A DNA stretch of 50,000 bases from Glandiceps talaboti (Eukaryota > Hemichordata > Enteropneusta > Spengelidae). The stretch spans positions 11,459,484-11,509,483 of the forward strand of contig NC_135567.1 in the NCBI RefSeq assembly GCF_964340395.1, written 5' to 3'. The first letter of the stretch is position 1. The number at the start of each line of letters is the position of its first letter. The notes beneath the pieces are model-generated. The model saw only the letters and a list, made by a program, of their open reading frames with translations, had not been told where the DNA came from and made no database searches. The translations under genes and the position numbers were made by a program. This document shows, piece after piece, positions 36,300 through 48,969 of this stretch.

Positions 36300-36749
36300 G
36301 GTGTGGGCAAACGAGCTTTTTGTGACAAACATACACACTTATAGACAGGATGCTTCATTATCTAAAACTGTTTTTCGTCTTCTCATTAACTGGTAATGAC
36401 TTCATTATATCATTTTCCCGCCAAGATAACAGTTGTTTGGTTCGAATGACCTGAGCTAACAAACTTCAATGTGTGCAATCTCTGATATTACCTATACGCG
36501 AATTTGTATCTTTTCAGCAGTGATTAGTCTCACACAGTGTCATTTGCAAACTGCCTTTGTGTTTGATTGTAGAGTTAGGTTAAATTTCTGACATTTTTTT
36601 CTGGCCAGGGATCAAACACATACGATGATGATGAACACATCAAAGACAGAATTAAAAGTAAAAGAAATATAACTAAATGTCTTCTGTCGATATATGCCAA
36701 CTGTGATGGTTGCATGATAGCATTATGTAGCTTACAATTATGTTGTAAA

Positions 36750-36773
36750 TAAAAAAAAAAAAAAAAAAAAAAA
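36750..36773. repeat. poly(A) run
   Basis: About 24 uninterrupted A. It lies where the related segments at 40500 and 43700 differ, so it may mark a small retroposed insertion, but no body is recognisable. Confidence 0.7.
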
Positions 36774-36931
36774 TTAAACACGATGGGAAATCCAGAAATT
36801 TTGTTTGAACATATCTTTGACATATTTTCAATGTGTAGTTGTTTTTACTTGGTAACGTTTTCATTGGGGTTGATGTTATTACAAAAATACAACTCTTTTC
36901 AAGGATAGAAATACTTTACTTTGTTTTCGGA

Positions 36932-37067
36932 AATTATCAATTTCACTTAAATCACCTGCTATATATAAGGGAATCTGCTACAACACCTTGGAAACTAATA
37001 TGCTTGAGACGTTTATAAAACTTTCAAGAAGATTTTCTTATACTGGTACAATTTTTTTTTCATTTTA
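36932..37067 (+). pseudogene. Broken copy of the Cys-containing exon (block C)
   Basis: It keeps GICYNT and MLETFIKLSRR but has lost the second and third cysteines. The T-run at its end differs from the intact copies. Confidence 0.4.
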
Positions 37068-38052
37068 ATCAACACCGTTCAATTCATGAACTGTAATTTA
37101 ATTAAAATTAAACAAAAGAATACATTTTTGTTGAATTGAGAGGCACTTTACCAAAATGACATGCTTACACAATGTGGCAATATTCACTGAAATAGGACCG
37201 GTTCAATCAATCCATGACTGAAGCAAACCCGCTCTTTTAAAAAAGAGAGAATGTTTCGCCAGTGCTATTGAGCTACATTTGTTTTCAATGTACAAATTCC
37301 TAGATATATTTTATGGGAACTTTCATAACAAACCATGAAATCCTGAAATCATATTGATGGCCATAATTTTGAAATTAACGGCTACCATGACAACGATATT
37401 AAATTGACAAAATATACGACACTTATAAATGATTGACGTGTAAACTGCAACCCATCCAAACATGTAAAGGAGTGAGATGTATTGTTTGATAAACTATTTG
37501 CTGGAGATATCTATTTACAGTAGACAGGTTATATCAACTGTTAAATAGCAGTCAAACCTTAGAGAGGGTACCTGGACAAACATCATATATCTGTGGCCTC
37601 GACTTGCTGATTGATAGTAATTTACAAAAAATGTCGAAGAATGGTGCACACTTAAACTATTTAAAATGTTGGACTTTTTATCAGAGTTTGAGATGATAGT
37701 CACCTATTCAAGATGTTCCAACTCCCACCTGAAATGAATTATTGCGCGTCTATAGCCGCCACGATAAAGGACGCACTCACTCGGTGAAGGCATGCACATG
37801 AAGAATTACATACCAACGAGCATAATATTTTCAGGACGGTTTCCGGTTTGAATCTTCCCGATGTATATCTAAATTATAACATTTTCGGAGAAAGGGGTAT
37901 GCATGAGACATGACAGATTTTACAACGTCAAGCGACCGCGACTCCTACACAATGTATGGCTTCAGTGATTTATCATGCACAGGCTAAAATTGCTAATGAC
38001 ACTATTCCTCATGGTCATTTTAAGTATGAGATTTGTCATAACATAGAAACCC

Positions 38053-38364
38053 TGTAAAACTTACTTCATAAAACAATTCGATGATGCCATGGCACTGTGT
38101 GATGAAGACTACCACTTTGGGATAGACAGCAGAATTAACTTTTTACTTAAAGATTTCCCGGGTCGTCACCGAATAAGTCCAAAAGTCAATGAAAGAAGCG
38201 ATTTCCCTGTCAAAATATTCCCATCCGTCTCTAACACTGTATGCACACACAAGAAGCAAGGCTGGGTTCCTTTCACTTATATACCACGTGTATCCACGCT
38301 AGACAAGGCGGGACAGGACAGGAGATGTGTACGAGGGAAACACCTGAACTGTAATGAGATATAG
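38053..38364 (+). CDS. Candidate terminal exon of a second small Cys-containing protein, block C
   Basis: It begins after a possible acceptor (ACATAG) and reads from a Lys-Pro-Cys-Lys-Thr-Tyr-Phe segment through ALCDEDYHFGIDSRI, SPKVNERSDFPVKIFPSVSN, TVCTHKKQGWVPF and a Cys-rich end to TAG at 38362-38364. Five or six cysteines. The related copy at 36024 keeps the last third; over 44 codons I count eight differences, five at third positions and all five silent. The stop lies at the same place in the copies ending 36299 and 43304. No other exon is established, and three of four copies are disrupted, so it may be extinct. I do not recognise the family. Confidence 0.35.
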   Translation, partial: CKTYFIKQFDDAMALCDEDYHFGIDSRINFLLKDFPGRHRISPKVNERSDFPVKIFPSVSNTVCTHKKQGWVPFTYIPRVSTLDKAGQDRRCVRGKHLNCNEI

Positions 38365-38767
38365 GTGTGGGCAAACGAGCATTTTGTGACAAACATACAC
38401 ACTTATAGACAGGATGCTTCATTATCTAAAACTGTTTTTTCTTCTTCTCATTAACTAGTAATGACTTCATTATATCATTTTCCCGCCAAGATAACAACCC
38501 ACCCAAACATGTAAAGGAGTGAGATGTGTTTGTTTGGTAAATTATTTGCAGGAGATATCTATTTACAGTAGACAGGCTATATCAACTGCTAAATAGCAGT
38601 CAAAACTTAGAGAGGGTACCTGGACAAAGCTCACCTATCTGTGACCTCGAACTGCTGAATTTTGCAGATGTACACTAAGGCAGAGGAGAAGTGTTCTAAA
38701 TTAGAGTATCGTTTGCTCGAACCATCACTAGGTATTTCTCCTAATAACCATACACTCTCTATACACT

Positions 38768-38890
38768 GATTTCACTGGTTACCCATATAACGATAACAGC
38801 TGTTAGGTCTGGTGAACTCAAATTCTGGAGACGTACATGAAAGTATCGCGAGATTTTGAATGTACTAGCGTCTTTTTTTATTCATTTTAA
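38768..38890 (+). pseudogene. Broken copy of the Cys-containing exon (block C)
   Basis: DFTGYPYNDNSC is followed at once by TAG and, four codons later, TGA. The rest (ILETYMKVSRDFECT) still aligns with the copies at 41655 and 33862. Confidence 0.45.
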
Positions 38891-39786
38891 ACTACACTGT
38901 TCAGTTCATGAACTTACCGATTTAACTATAAATGGATGGAAATAATACATCAGAAAGTATTATATTGGAAAATACATATTTGTTACTTTTGATTATGCAA
39001 ATTAGTCAGATGAATACACCTTTCCCCATCTACTGTTGTAGGATACGTAAGTTATGACGTCATCACTATGTCCTTCAAATTTAAAAACATGTCTACTGTT
39101 TATAAAGATGATAATACTTAATTTTGTGGTATAATGTATATTGTTTGTACACTTTTGCCAAATGTAAATGTTTTTAAAAACTGCTCAAAAAAATAATGTT
39201 TATTTTTTAAAAAATTACAATGCTATTTATGCATCAACCCCAAGTTTACAGTGATTCAAATATCAAAGTTGATCTGTACAATGTGTATTAATTGTTTGCC
39301 AATTTATGATATTTTCAACCTTGATTATACATTGTATTGTACAATAATGCCAAAATATAGTGATTAATAGTAATTAACAGAAATGTCGAAGAATATTGCA
39401 CACTAAAACTAATTCAAACGGTGGCATTTTTTTCATAGACTTTCAGTAGAGATTAACCCTATTCAACGTGCTCTAACTCCCGCCTAAAATGGATATTTGT
39501 GCGTGTATAGCCGCCACGATACAGGGCGTACTCACTCAGTGAATGTCATGCACGGGAAGAATTGCATTCAGATGAGCATGACATTTAAGGACGATTTCCG
39601 GTTTGAATTTTCGTGATGAATATAAGGGGTGTGCATGAGACATGATAGATTTTGCAACGTCAAGCGACCGTGACTCCTACACAAGGTAAGGCTTCAGTGG
39701 TTTATCATGCACAGGCTAAAATTGCTAATGACACTATACATCGTCGTCATTTTTAATATGAGATTTGTCATAACATAGAAATATTG

Positions 39787-40090
39787 TAAGACTTACTTCA
39801 TAAAATATTCCAGCTATGCCATGGCACTGTTTGATGAAGACTACCACTTCGGGATATACGGCAGAATACAGTTTGTACTTAATGATTTAAAGGGTCGTCA
39901 CTCAATAAGTCCAAAAGTCAATGAAAGAAGTGATTCCCCTGTCAAAATATTTCCATCCGTCTCTAACCCTGTATGCACACACAAGAAGCAAGGCTGGGTT
40001 CATTTCACTTAGGTACCACGTGTATCCACGCTAGACAGGACGGGACAGGAGATGTGTACAAGGGAAACACCTGGACCGTAATGAGATATA
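39787..40090 (+). pseudogene. Broken copy of the second Cys-containing exon (block C)
   Basis: Collinear with 38053-38364 without indels for about 190 bases (MALFDEDYHFGIYGRIQF..., SPKVNERSDSPVKIFPSVSN), but a Tyr codon has become TAG at 40010-40012 and a five-base deletion follows. The second Cys is replaced by Phe. Confidence 0.5.
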
Positions 40091-40674
40091 GGTGTGGGCA
40101 AACGAGCATTGTATGACAAACATACACACTTATAGACAGGATGTTTCATTATCTAAAACTGTTTTTTTTTTTCTCATTAACTGGTAGTGACTTATACCAT
40201 TTTGCCGCCAAGATAACAACTGTTTGGTACGAATGACCTGAGCTGAAAAATCTCAACGTTTGCAATCTCTGAAATTACCTGTTCTCCAATTTGTAACTCT
40301 ATAGCAGTAATTAGTCTCACAAACTATCATTAGCAATCTGCTTTTCTGTTTGCTTGTAGAGTTGGCTTGAATTTCGGACAGTTTTCACTGGCCAGAGATC
40401 AAACACATACAGTGATGATGAACACATCAAAGACAGAATTGAATTTAAAAGAAAGCATAATTAAACATATTTTGTCGATATATTCCATCTGTGATGGTTG
40501 CATGTTTTTTTTTACGTAAACATGAAAAGAAATTAGGTTGGAACATTTTGTTCGTACATATTTTAAATTCGTATGTTTTTTACTTGATATTATTTTTTCA
40601 TTGGGCTTACTACAAAAAAAAACTCTTTTCAAGAATAGAAAAGTCCCACTTTGCATTCCGATACTTTACTTAAA

Positions 40675-40810
40675 ATATCAATTTCACATTTATGTCACTG
40701 GCTTTACATATGAAGATATATGCTACAATGCGTGCCAAACCCACATGCTTGAGACGCTTATCAAACTTCCAAGAGGTTTTTATTGTACTGGTGCCATTAT
40801 TTCTTTTTAA
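40675..40810 (+). CDS. Candidate terminal exon of a small Cys-containing protein, block C copy 5
   Basis: It contains GFTYEDICYNACQTHMLETL, Lys-Leu-Pro-Arg-Gly-Phe, a Cys-Thr-Gly and ends Ile-Ile-Ser-Phe-TAA exactly as at 33862-33999. Against that copy my hand count of differences at codon positions 1/2/3 is 7/0/8 over 41 codons, with no indel. The three cysteines and the stop are preserved. The frame continues upstream to 40538 through AT-rich sequence that is probably not coding. Confidence 0.4.
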
Positions 40811-41654
40811 TCTATACAGCACCGTTCAATAAATGAATATACCGAGTTGTAATTGGATGAAATTCATACAAAAAAATACTTCTCTATTTAGATAAGCATT
40901 TCAATTAATCCAAAGTCAATGTCGTTAGTTGATTTCCTAACGAAACGATGCATGCAGTAAGAAACGTGCACGTGTGTGCTGGAATTTATGATTAGGAGCA
41001 GGAGCAGTAGCAATAAGGTATGAATGTTTGCTTGTGAGGCACTTTATCAAAATGACACGCTTACACGAAATGTAGATGTTCACTGCAATTGGACAGAAAT
41101 CAACCCATGACTAAAGCCAGCCTATTTCAAAATGGAAAAAGTTCCACCAGTACTAATGAGCTACATATTTTTTTCCAATGCAGAAATTCCTGTCCGACAA
41201 CGAGACATTCAACCATTCATCTGTGTAGTCCACGCAGAAACATTTTCATGAGAATTTTATAACAAACCCTAAAATCCCGAAATTACAGTTATAGCCATAA
41301 TTTTGAAAATAACGACTACCGTGACACTGATATTGATATGAAAAAAAAATCACATGACAGTTATGGATGATTGGCATGTAAAATCTGCAACCCATCTAAT
41401 AAAATTTAAGGGGTGAGATGTGTTAGGTTTGGTAAATTATTTGATGGAGATATCTATTTACAGTAGACAGGTTAGGCTAGGTCAACTTAGAACTTACAGA
41501 GGGTACCTGGACAAAGGTCACCTATCTGTGACCTCGACTTGCTGAATATTGCTGATGTACATTAAGACAGAAGATAATTGTTCTAAATTAGAGTATCATT
41601 CTCTCTAGCCATCACTAAACATTTCTCCCAATAATCATACACTCTCCAAAAACT

Positions 41655-41760
41655 GATTTCACCGGTTACACATATAACAATAACTGCTACAACGTCTGTC
41701 GAACTCACATTCTGGAGACATTCATAAAAGTATCGAGAGGATTTGAATGTAACTTTGTGC
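41655..41760 (+). CDS. Candidate exon of a small Cys-containing protein, block C copy 6
   Basis: Open frame reading DFTGYTYNNNCYNVCRTHIL, then Glu-Thr-Phe-Ile-Lys-Val-Ser-Arg-Gly-Phe-Glu-Cys. The three cysteines, the Thr-His before the hydrophobic residue and the Arg-Gly-Phe match the copies at 33862 and 40675 despite many silent differences. Downstream of the third Cys it diverges and loses the shared stop. Confidence 0.35.
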
Positions 41761-41862
41761 AACTTTTCTTTTCATTTTACTCTAGTCAATACAGTTCATG
41801 AATTTGTAGAGTTAATTATAAATAAATTGAAATCATACGAACAAATACTTCTTTTAATTAAT

Positions 41863-41867
41863 CAGTC

Positions 41868-41914
<47 letters not shown>

Positions 41915-41957
41915 TAATCAATCAATCAATCAATCAGTCAGGCAGTAAGTAAGTCAG

Positions 41958-41988
<31 letters not shown>

Positions 41989-42381
41989 AACTCACACTCA
42001 CTCACTCACTCACCTACTCAATCACTCTCTCACTCCCTCCCTCCCTCCCTCCCTTACTCATTCACTCACTCACTCATGCACTCAGTCCCTCCCTCCCAAA
42101 CCCACCCATCCATCCACCTAAACACCCACCCACCCACCCACCCACCCACTCACTCACTCACTCACTCACTCACTCACTCACTCACTCACTCACTCACTCA
42201 CTCACTCACTCACTCAGCCAGCTAGTCAATCAATCAACCAGCCAATCAATCAATCAATCAATAAATCAATGAATAAATCTATCACTCAGTCGGTCGGGTG
42301 GTCGTTCAGTCGGTCGGTCGGTCTGTCTAGTCAGTCAGTCAGTCAGTCAGTCAGTTAGTCAATATATCACTGAATCAATTT

Positions 42382-42437
<56 letters not shown>
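41863..42437. repeat. Compound tetranucleotide array (CAAT/CACT/CCCT/CACC/CAGT)n
   Basis: About 575 bases of 4-base units: CAAT, then CACT, CCTC, CACC, CACT, CAAT, CGGT, CAGT and CAAT. On its right edge the (CAAT)n passes directly into a retroposon-like 3' end (42438-42575). Confidence 0.95.
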
Positions 42438-42438
<1 letters not shown>

Positions 42439-42575
42439 GAAAATTTATAGAGCACCTGCATCCTATACGAAGTAAAGTTCAGATGGGCTGTACACTTATA
42501 TATTGAAAACCTTCGCAAAACAGTATGATTTAAGGTACTCCCTGAAGGCATTGAATGTGGGTACATGTCAGTTAA
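42438..42575 (-). mobile_element. Retroposon 3' end with a (GATT)n tail
   Basis: On the minus strand the body ends GTATAGGATGCAGGTGCTCT then ATAAATTTTCT and a (GATT)n tail formed by the adjacent array. The same body end, diverged, precedes the (GATT)n array at 46566-46650. A shared unique end abutting a tetranucleotide tail is typical of some LINE and SINE families. The 5' extent is uncertain. Confidence 0.55.
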
Positions 42576-43014
42576 GATTAAAACAACCAAAATATAGTGA
42601 TTAATAGTAGTGAACAAAAAAGTCAAAAAGGATGCACACTAAAACTATTATTTAAACTTTTGGCATTTGTCATAGACTTTGAGTGTAGAGTCACGCTATT
42701 CAGAGTGCTCCAACTCCCGCCTAAATAGATGTTTGCCTGTGTATAGTCGCCATGCTACAGGACGTACTCACTGAGTGAACGAATGTTCATACATAATTGC
42801 ATACAGACGAGTATAACATTTTCAGTACGTTTATCGGTTCGAATCTTCCCGATGAATATCTAAATTAGAACACTTTCTTGGGAATGACAATGACAAGCGA
42901 CCATGACTCCTACACAAGGTATGGTTTCAAGTGTTTCTCATGCAGAGGCTAAAATTGCTAATGACACCATGCCGTGAACATTTTAATTATGAGATTTGTC
43001 ATAAGATAGACAGC

Positions 43015-43304
43015 TTGCAAAACTTACTTCATAAAATATTCCAGCGATGCCATGCCACTGTGCGATAAGGCTGTCAATTCCGAATAAATATCAAACTACA
43101 CTCGTTTGCCTAAAGATTCAACGGGTCCTCACTGAATATCAGTCCAAAAGTCAATGAATAAAGTGATTTCTCGGTCATAATATTCCCATCAGTCTCTAAC
43201 ACTGTATGCACACACAAGAAGCAAGGCTGGGTTCCAAGCTAGACAGAACGGGACAGGACAGGAGATGTGTACAAGGGAAACACCTGAACTGTAATGAGAT
43301 ATAG
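43015..43304 (+). pseudogene. Broken copy of the second Cys-containing exon (block C)
   Basis: It keeps ACKTYFIKYSSDAM and TVCTHKKQGW but has frame changes after 43060, a TAA in place of an Arg codon near 43160, and a deletion near 43235. The terminal ATATAG is retained. Confidence 0.5.
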
Positions 43305-43908
43305 GTGTGGGCAAACGAGCATTTCTGTGACAAACACTTATAGTCAGGATACTTCATTATCTAAAACCGGTGTTTTTTTCTCATTAACTGTTGTTGAGTT
43401 CATTATATCATTTTGCCGCCAAGATAACAGTTGTTTAGTACGAATGACCTAAGCTGATAAACTTCAAAGTGCGCCATCTCTCATATTACCTGTATGTGAA
43501 TTCGTAACTCTATAGCAGTAATTAGTCTCACGCAGTGTCATGTGTTGTCTAATTTTATGTTTGCCTGTAGAGTAGGGGTGAATTTCGGAAAGTTTTGTCT
43601 GGCAAGGGTCAAACACATACTATGGTGATGATCACTATCAAAGGTAGGATTCATTTTTAAAAGGGGAATGATTAGATGTATTAAGTCGACATACGGCAAA
43701 TATGGTTGGTGCATGAGAACGCACTTCAATGGATTTTAAATTGTTCCATGCTATTGTACACAGTTGCCGTGGCAACATGCGTAACTCATTGAGTACGTAG
43801 AACCATGCAGTGTTGCAATTATTAACGAACCATTGCGAAGCTGTCGTGGAGTTAGTAATTAACAGAATTGTGGTATACATGTCAAAGTTCAAGTGTTTAA
43901 GCTCTCAG

Positions 43909-44028
43909 TATGAAATAGCTAGCTGTATGATTGCTTGGGTCGCTTGACCTTAACCATTTCAACCTATGTATGAAATAGCTAGGTGTATGATTGCTTGGGT
44001 CGCTTGACCTTAACCATTTCAACCTACG
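43909..44028. repeat. Recent 60 bp tandem duplication
   Basis: Two adjacent 60-base copies, each with GATTGCTTGGGTCGCTTGAC, differ at only two positions. Related but diverged sequence occurs near 44585-44640 and 47105-47160. Confidence 0.95.
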
Positions 44029-45208
44029 TAGACGCGCCTTGTCGCAATATAGAAGGACCAAAGAATATTAAACTTGTCTCGTGCATGTTATAATTTCCCT
44101 TAACTTTGAATAAAGGGTTTGCGGCCAACGTCTCTTATAATAGCTAGCTGCATTAGAGATTATTCGATTCTCGGTGGAAATTTCGTGTGGATAATTCTTA
44201 TCAGAAAGTTGTTACATTGAACTTGGTTTTCAATATAGTAGTTAATGTTACGTTCCTACGATATATAAAACAATGATTTTATTCTATTTTTAATCCTGAA
44301 AAACGAAAATCACTGCATGTGATGTTGCAACATTCCTCACTGCTAGGCATAATGTTAAGCGTTTCATGCGTTCAATTTATATTCTTGAACAGTTTTACTT
44401 CAGATAGCAGACTTCGTTTCCAACAGTTGTTGGGGCAATATTAGTAAATTGATAAAGCTGTACCACAATGTAAAGTCGTAATTATTAAATAAACATAAGA
44501 ACTGGTATGAACTGTCTTCCACGGAGTTATTAATTAACACAGTGCCATCTACAGATCAATGTTCAAGAGTTAACGCACCCAGGCCAGAAATAGCTTGATA
44601 TATGAGGCATTTGATCGCTTGACCTCTAACCTTACCTGAACCAATTACCTGTATTTTGCGTTGATAAACAACACTTAAGTTACATGCATTGCCTGTATTC
44701 ATTGTTTGAGTTGTTATGGAGTTTAATATTATTATGGTTATAGAGTGAGTGGGTACAGGTATGAACTTTTCAAATGCAACTTCCATACTCTGCAACATAG
44801 ATAATACGCTTGTTTTAAAACTATATCTGGAACGTTTTTCAATGTCTTGCTGTCCATAAGGAAAGGATTTCTCGTCTGTAAGGTATACATGTACGCTGTT
44901 ATGGGGCGCCCTCAGACATCGGTCAACCCCTTTAGACCAGGCTGGTGACAGTGGAGCGACATTATATATCTTATAGTCTAGAAATTCTATACATTAAGAG
45001 TATATGTTCTCGCCTCTTAAGATGCTGTCAACATAATTGTGTGACCAGCTGATAGAACAAAGGAGACAACCTCGATAAATAGCCTACCTGTAGAATTGAG
45101 AACGACTATCGCTACACTTCCGCTATTCTAACTGTCCTTTTGATTTTACCGATAGCCGTTCTCAACAGTATTAGTAAATGTCTTCGTCTCTCTTTCTAAT
45201 GACACTGG

Positions 45209-45229
45209 CTGTCTGTCTGTCTGTTTGCC

Positions 45230-45294
<65 letters not shown>

Positions 45295-45508
45295 GCCTGC
45301 ATGCATGCATGCATGCATGCATGCATGCATGCATGCATGCATGCATGTATGTATGTATGTATGTATGTATGTATGTATGTATGTATGTATGTATGTATGT
45401 ATACTATGTATGTATGTATGTATGTATGTATGTATGTATGTATGTACGTACGTACGTACGTACGTACGTATGTATGTATGTATGTATGTATGTATGTATG
45501 TATGTATA
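45209..45508. repeat. Compound tetranucleotide array (CTGT/CATG/TATG/TACG)n
   Basis: CTGT, then CATG, TATG, a TACT interruption, TATG, TACG and TATG. Same unit types and similar order as the array at 9099-9680. Confidence 0.97.
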
Positions 45509-46039
45509 ATTACATAGTATACATAAGCTTTCTATAATAAATTATGCCAATTACCTTTCTATTTAATCTTCCATGGGACACAGGTAAGTGATAACAAGAA
45601 AACATTATACTAGACATCGATGGTGTATTGATAATCACACCATTGATGGCAATGTGATTGATCCGAAGCGTAACTGGTTGTTTCATTGAGAGTTAATTCC
45701 AATTTTAAATTGAGTTTCCATTAATATTCAACTACAGAAATGTAACTCCTAATCAGTTTTATACAAGTCTATTGTATTGTAACATTAACACGTGGTCTAT
45801 ATTGCTTCTAGTTTTAAGTGTATGTAGCTGGTTGAAATTGACCAATTATGTGTATACTCAGCTTTGGGAATATTTCAGGAATACAACGACGATAATTGTA
45901 TTTCATATTTAATAAGCCGGTTCAGTAACGTAATATAAAATTTTTAAATAAATGAATAACTGGCCGAAATATGTTTGCTATTTAAAACACCACAAATGCT
46001 ATTTAATGGAGACAGGAATGGGAGCAAAAAGTCCATCCA

Positions 46040-46170
46040 GCTGTCTGTCTGTCTGTCTGTCTGTCTGTCGGTCTGTCTGTTTGTCTGTCTATCTGTCTGT
46101 CTGTCTGTATGTCTGTTTGTCTGTCTGTCTGTGTCTGTCTGCATATCTGTCTCTGTCTCTGTCTCTCTCG
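46040..46170. repeat. (CTGT)n microsatellite
   Basis: CTGT units with scattered variants, ending in a GTCTCT stretch. Confidence 0.93.
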
Positions 46171-46369
46171 AGATCGGACAGAGCAATACTCTAAACTCTA
46201 AACAGTTCATTAAGTATGGGAAACAGGTTAGTGGTAACATGATAACAACATAATAGATAGCGATAATAGATCGGACATGATTCCGTTGATGTCGCTGTGA
46301 TTGCTTCAAAGATACGCAGCAAAATTTACGCCACCATCCGATCCGTCCATCTCACCGTCCATCCGTCCG

Positions 46370-46660
<291 letters not shown>

Positions 46661-48969
46661 GCATTGTCGTGACCTCGAGCGACCAGAATATATATTCCAT
46701 ATTTTTTTCTATATTTTAAAGCTTGTCTCGTGTAAGATATAATGACCCTTAACTTAGTTATTTGGGAGTTTTTTTGCGATATAGTAGTGGATGTTACATT
46801 CCTAGGATATATAAGGAAATGACATATGCTATTTTCAATTCTGAAAGACGAAAATTACTACATGTGATGTCGCAAACTGTCTCACTGTTAGGCATAATGT
46901 AAAGTGGTTCATGCATTCATTTATATTTTTCTACTATTGAGAGCGGCCTTCGTTTACCTCAGGTGTTTGGACAATATGCAATTATTTATTATTGCATGCT
47001 AGGTCGTAATTATTAAGTAAACCTACGGTATGAACCGTCTTAACATTATTTCCTTAGATTAACACAGTGCAATCTACATATCATTCTTCAGGATTTAACG
47101 CACTCAGTTCAAACTATCTTGTCGTGTGATGCAGTTGGTCGTTTGACCTTTCACCTTACCTGAACCACTTAACTGTGTGTTTGCGTTGATAAAAAAACAC
47201 TTCACGTTAGATACATTGGCTGTATTCAATGTGGGAGTTGTTGTGGAGGTATTTTATATATTTTCATTTCAGTAAGTATAGGTATGCACTTTTCATATAT
47301 CAACTTTCCGGTTCAGCATTAGAGGTAATGTGATTGTTTTAAAATACATCTAGAATTTTATTCAATGATTTGCTGTCCATAATTGACTGAGGAAAGGACT
47401 TCTAATCTGTGAGGTACACGCCGTGACGGGGCGCCCTCACACATAGGTCAACCCCTTTAGTGCAGGCCGGTGACAGCGGAGTGAAGCGATATATCTTATA
47501 GTCTAGAAATTCTAGATATTAGGAATTCGAATGTTCCCGCCTCTTAACAAACTGCAAACACAATGCTGTGACCAGAGTGAAAACAACGAAGAAATCTCTA
47601 TTTACTTACTATCACCCTGCTGTCCGGCAGACCATTACTATTTTCAATTTACGATGATTCAGTAAAAAATAATTATGACTGGCCCCGAGAGTGTGCCGCC
47701 AAAGGTTTCTTAGTAGATGATGTAATCGCAATAAATTGTGTGCCTAGTTTTGACTTTTGTATTATTGGCGACTACATTCTAAGAGGCGACTGATAATAAA
47801 CATCTATACCTGGCTACAGAAATGACAAAAACATCGGTCTACTTATTAAAACCAGATGAACAGTGGCATCATAAAGCATGGAGTCTACATCAGTTTCATC
47901 CACGAATACAGGCATTATACTCAACTCAGTTGTTGTCAATGCAATATACAGTTAAGTGAATCAGGACAAGCTGCGAGGTCAATCATTTGAGGGAACGATG
48001 CATTCGACGTGTGTACTCTGAATGTTTGAACTTTATTAAACATTTACTTATATATTATGCTGTAATAGTCATTTAATAGTTACAGTGTTAGAAGGTCGCA
48101 TTACTCATGTTGCCTCAGCAACTGTTCGCTGGACTGATACATTGCCTGTATTCAATGTGGGAGTTGTTGTGGAGTTTTTGTTCATTTGAGTAAGTACAGG
48201 TATGTGCTTTGAATATGCAACTTTCCCAGCTCCGCATTAGAGGTAATATGCTTGTTTTAAAACTAAATCTGGAACATTTTTTTCTCAATGTTTTGCTGTA
48301 CATAATTGATTGGGGAAAGGATTTCTAGTCTGTAAGGTATACGCCGTGACGGGGCGCCCTCACATATCGGTTAACGCCTTTCGCTTTTTGCGGTATTTGA
48401 CACTTTGTGTAAAAAGGGCTCATGGGCAAATTTTATCCAGTGTCGAATGGGTACATGGTGAATATAAACGTGCTGTCAAAAGAACCAAAATACAAACAAA
48501 CAACCAAACAGACAAACAAACAATCACATGGCATGTGTCAAATATTAAGCCGGTGTATTTTCTTTATTCATGGATGTTATAAACTGGTATTGCGTTTATT
48601 TTTTGTGTGTATTTTTGAGATAGTCATATCACAAAATGTAAACACTCACAATTAATACTGTACATGATGTACCTCAGGACCATTGAAAACAATTGTTGAT
48701 GGTCATATCACGGAGGTGGTTTTAACTGTTATCCAGGTAGTACACCATCAACGGTTTCTGAGCGGATGATGTAATCTCAATAAATTGTGTGTATGGCTTT
48801 GATATTCGTGTCACTGGCGACCACATTCTAAGAGCCGACTGAAAAGAAATATAATTATACCTGGCTATAGAAATTAAAACAGCAATCAACCCCCCCCCGC
48901 CAAAAAATGAAAATGAAAAAAAATAACAGAAGAAATAATAAAACAAATATTGAAGTTATTATGGAAGAC

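Larger units (their letters stand above)
30840..43900. repeat. Diverged tandem duplication block C (five to seven partial copies)
   Basis: Several landmarks recur on the plus strand in a similar order. GAGGGTACCTGG...GGTCACC...TGACCTC is near 31298, 32711, 35077, 37565, 38613 and 41500. A GCTACCATGACAACGATATT-type segment is near 32430, 34930, 37380 and 41320. TATAGCCGCCACGATACA-type segments are near 35705, 37755, 39510 and 42740. The block starting GCCATGGCACTGTGTGATGA is near 36027, 38086, 39819 and 43046. A Cys-containing coding-like block is near 31770, 33880, 36950, 38770, 40695 and 41655. Unit spacing is 1.0-3.2 kb because copies gained and lost pieces. Confidence 0.8.
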
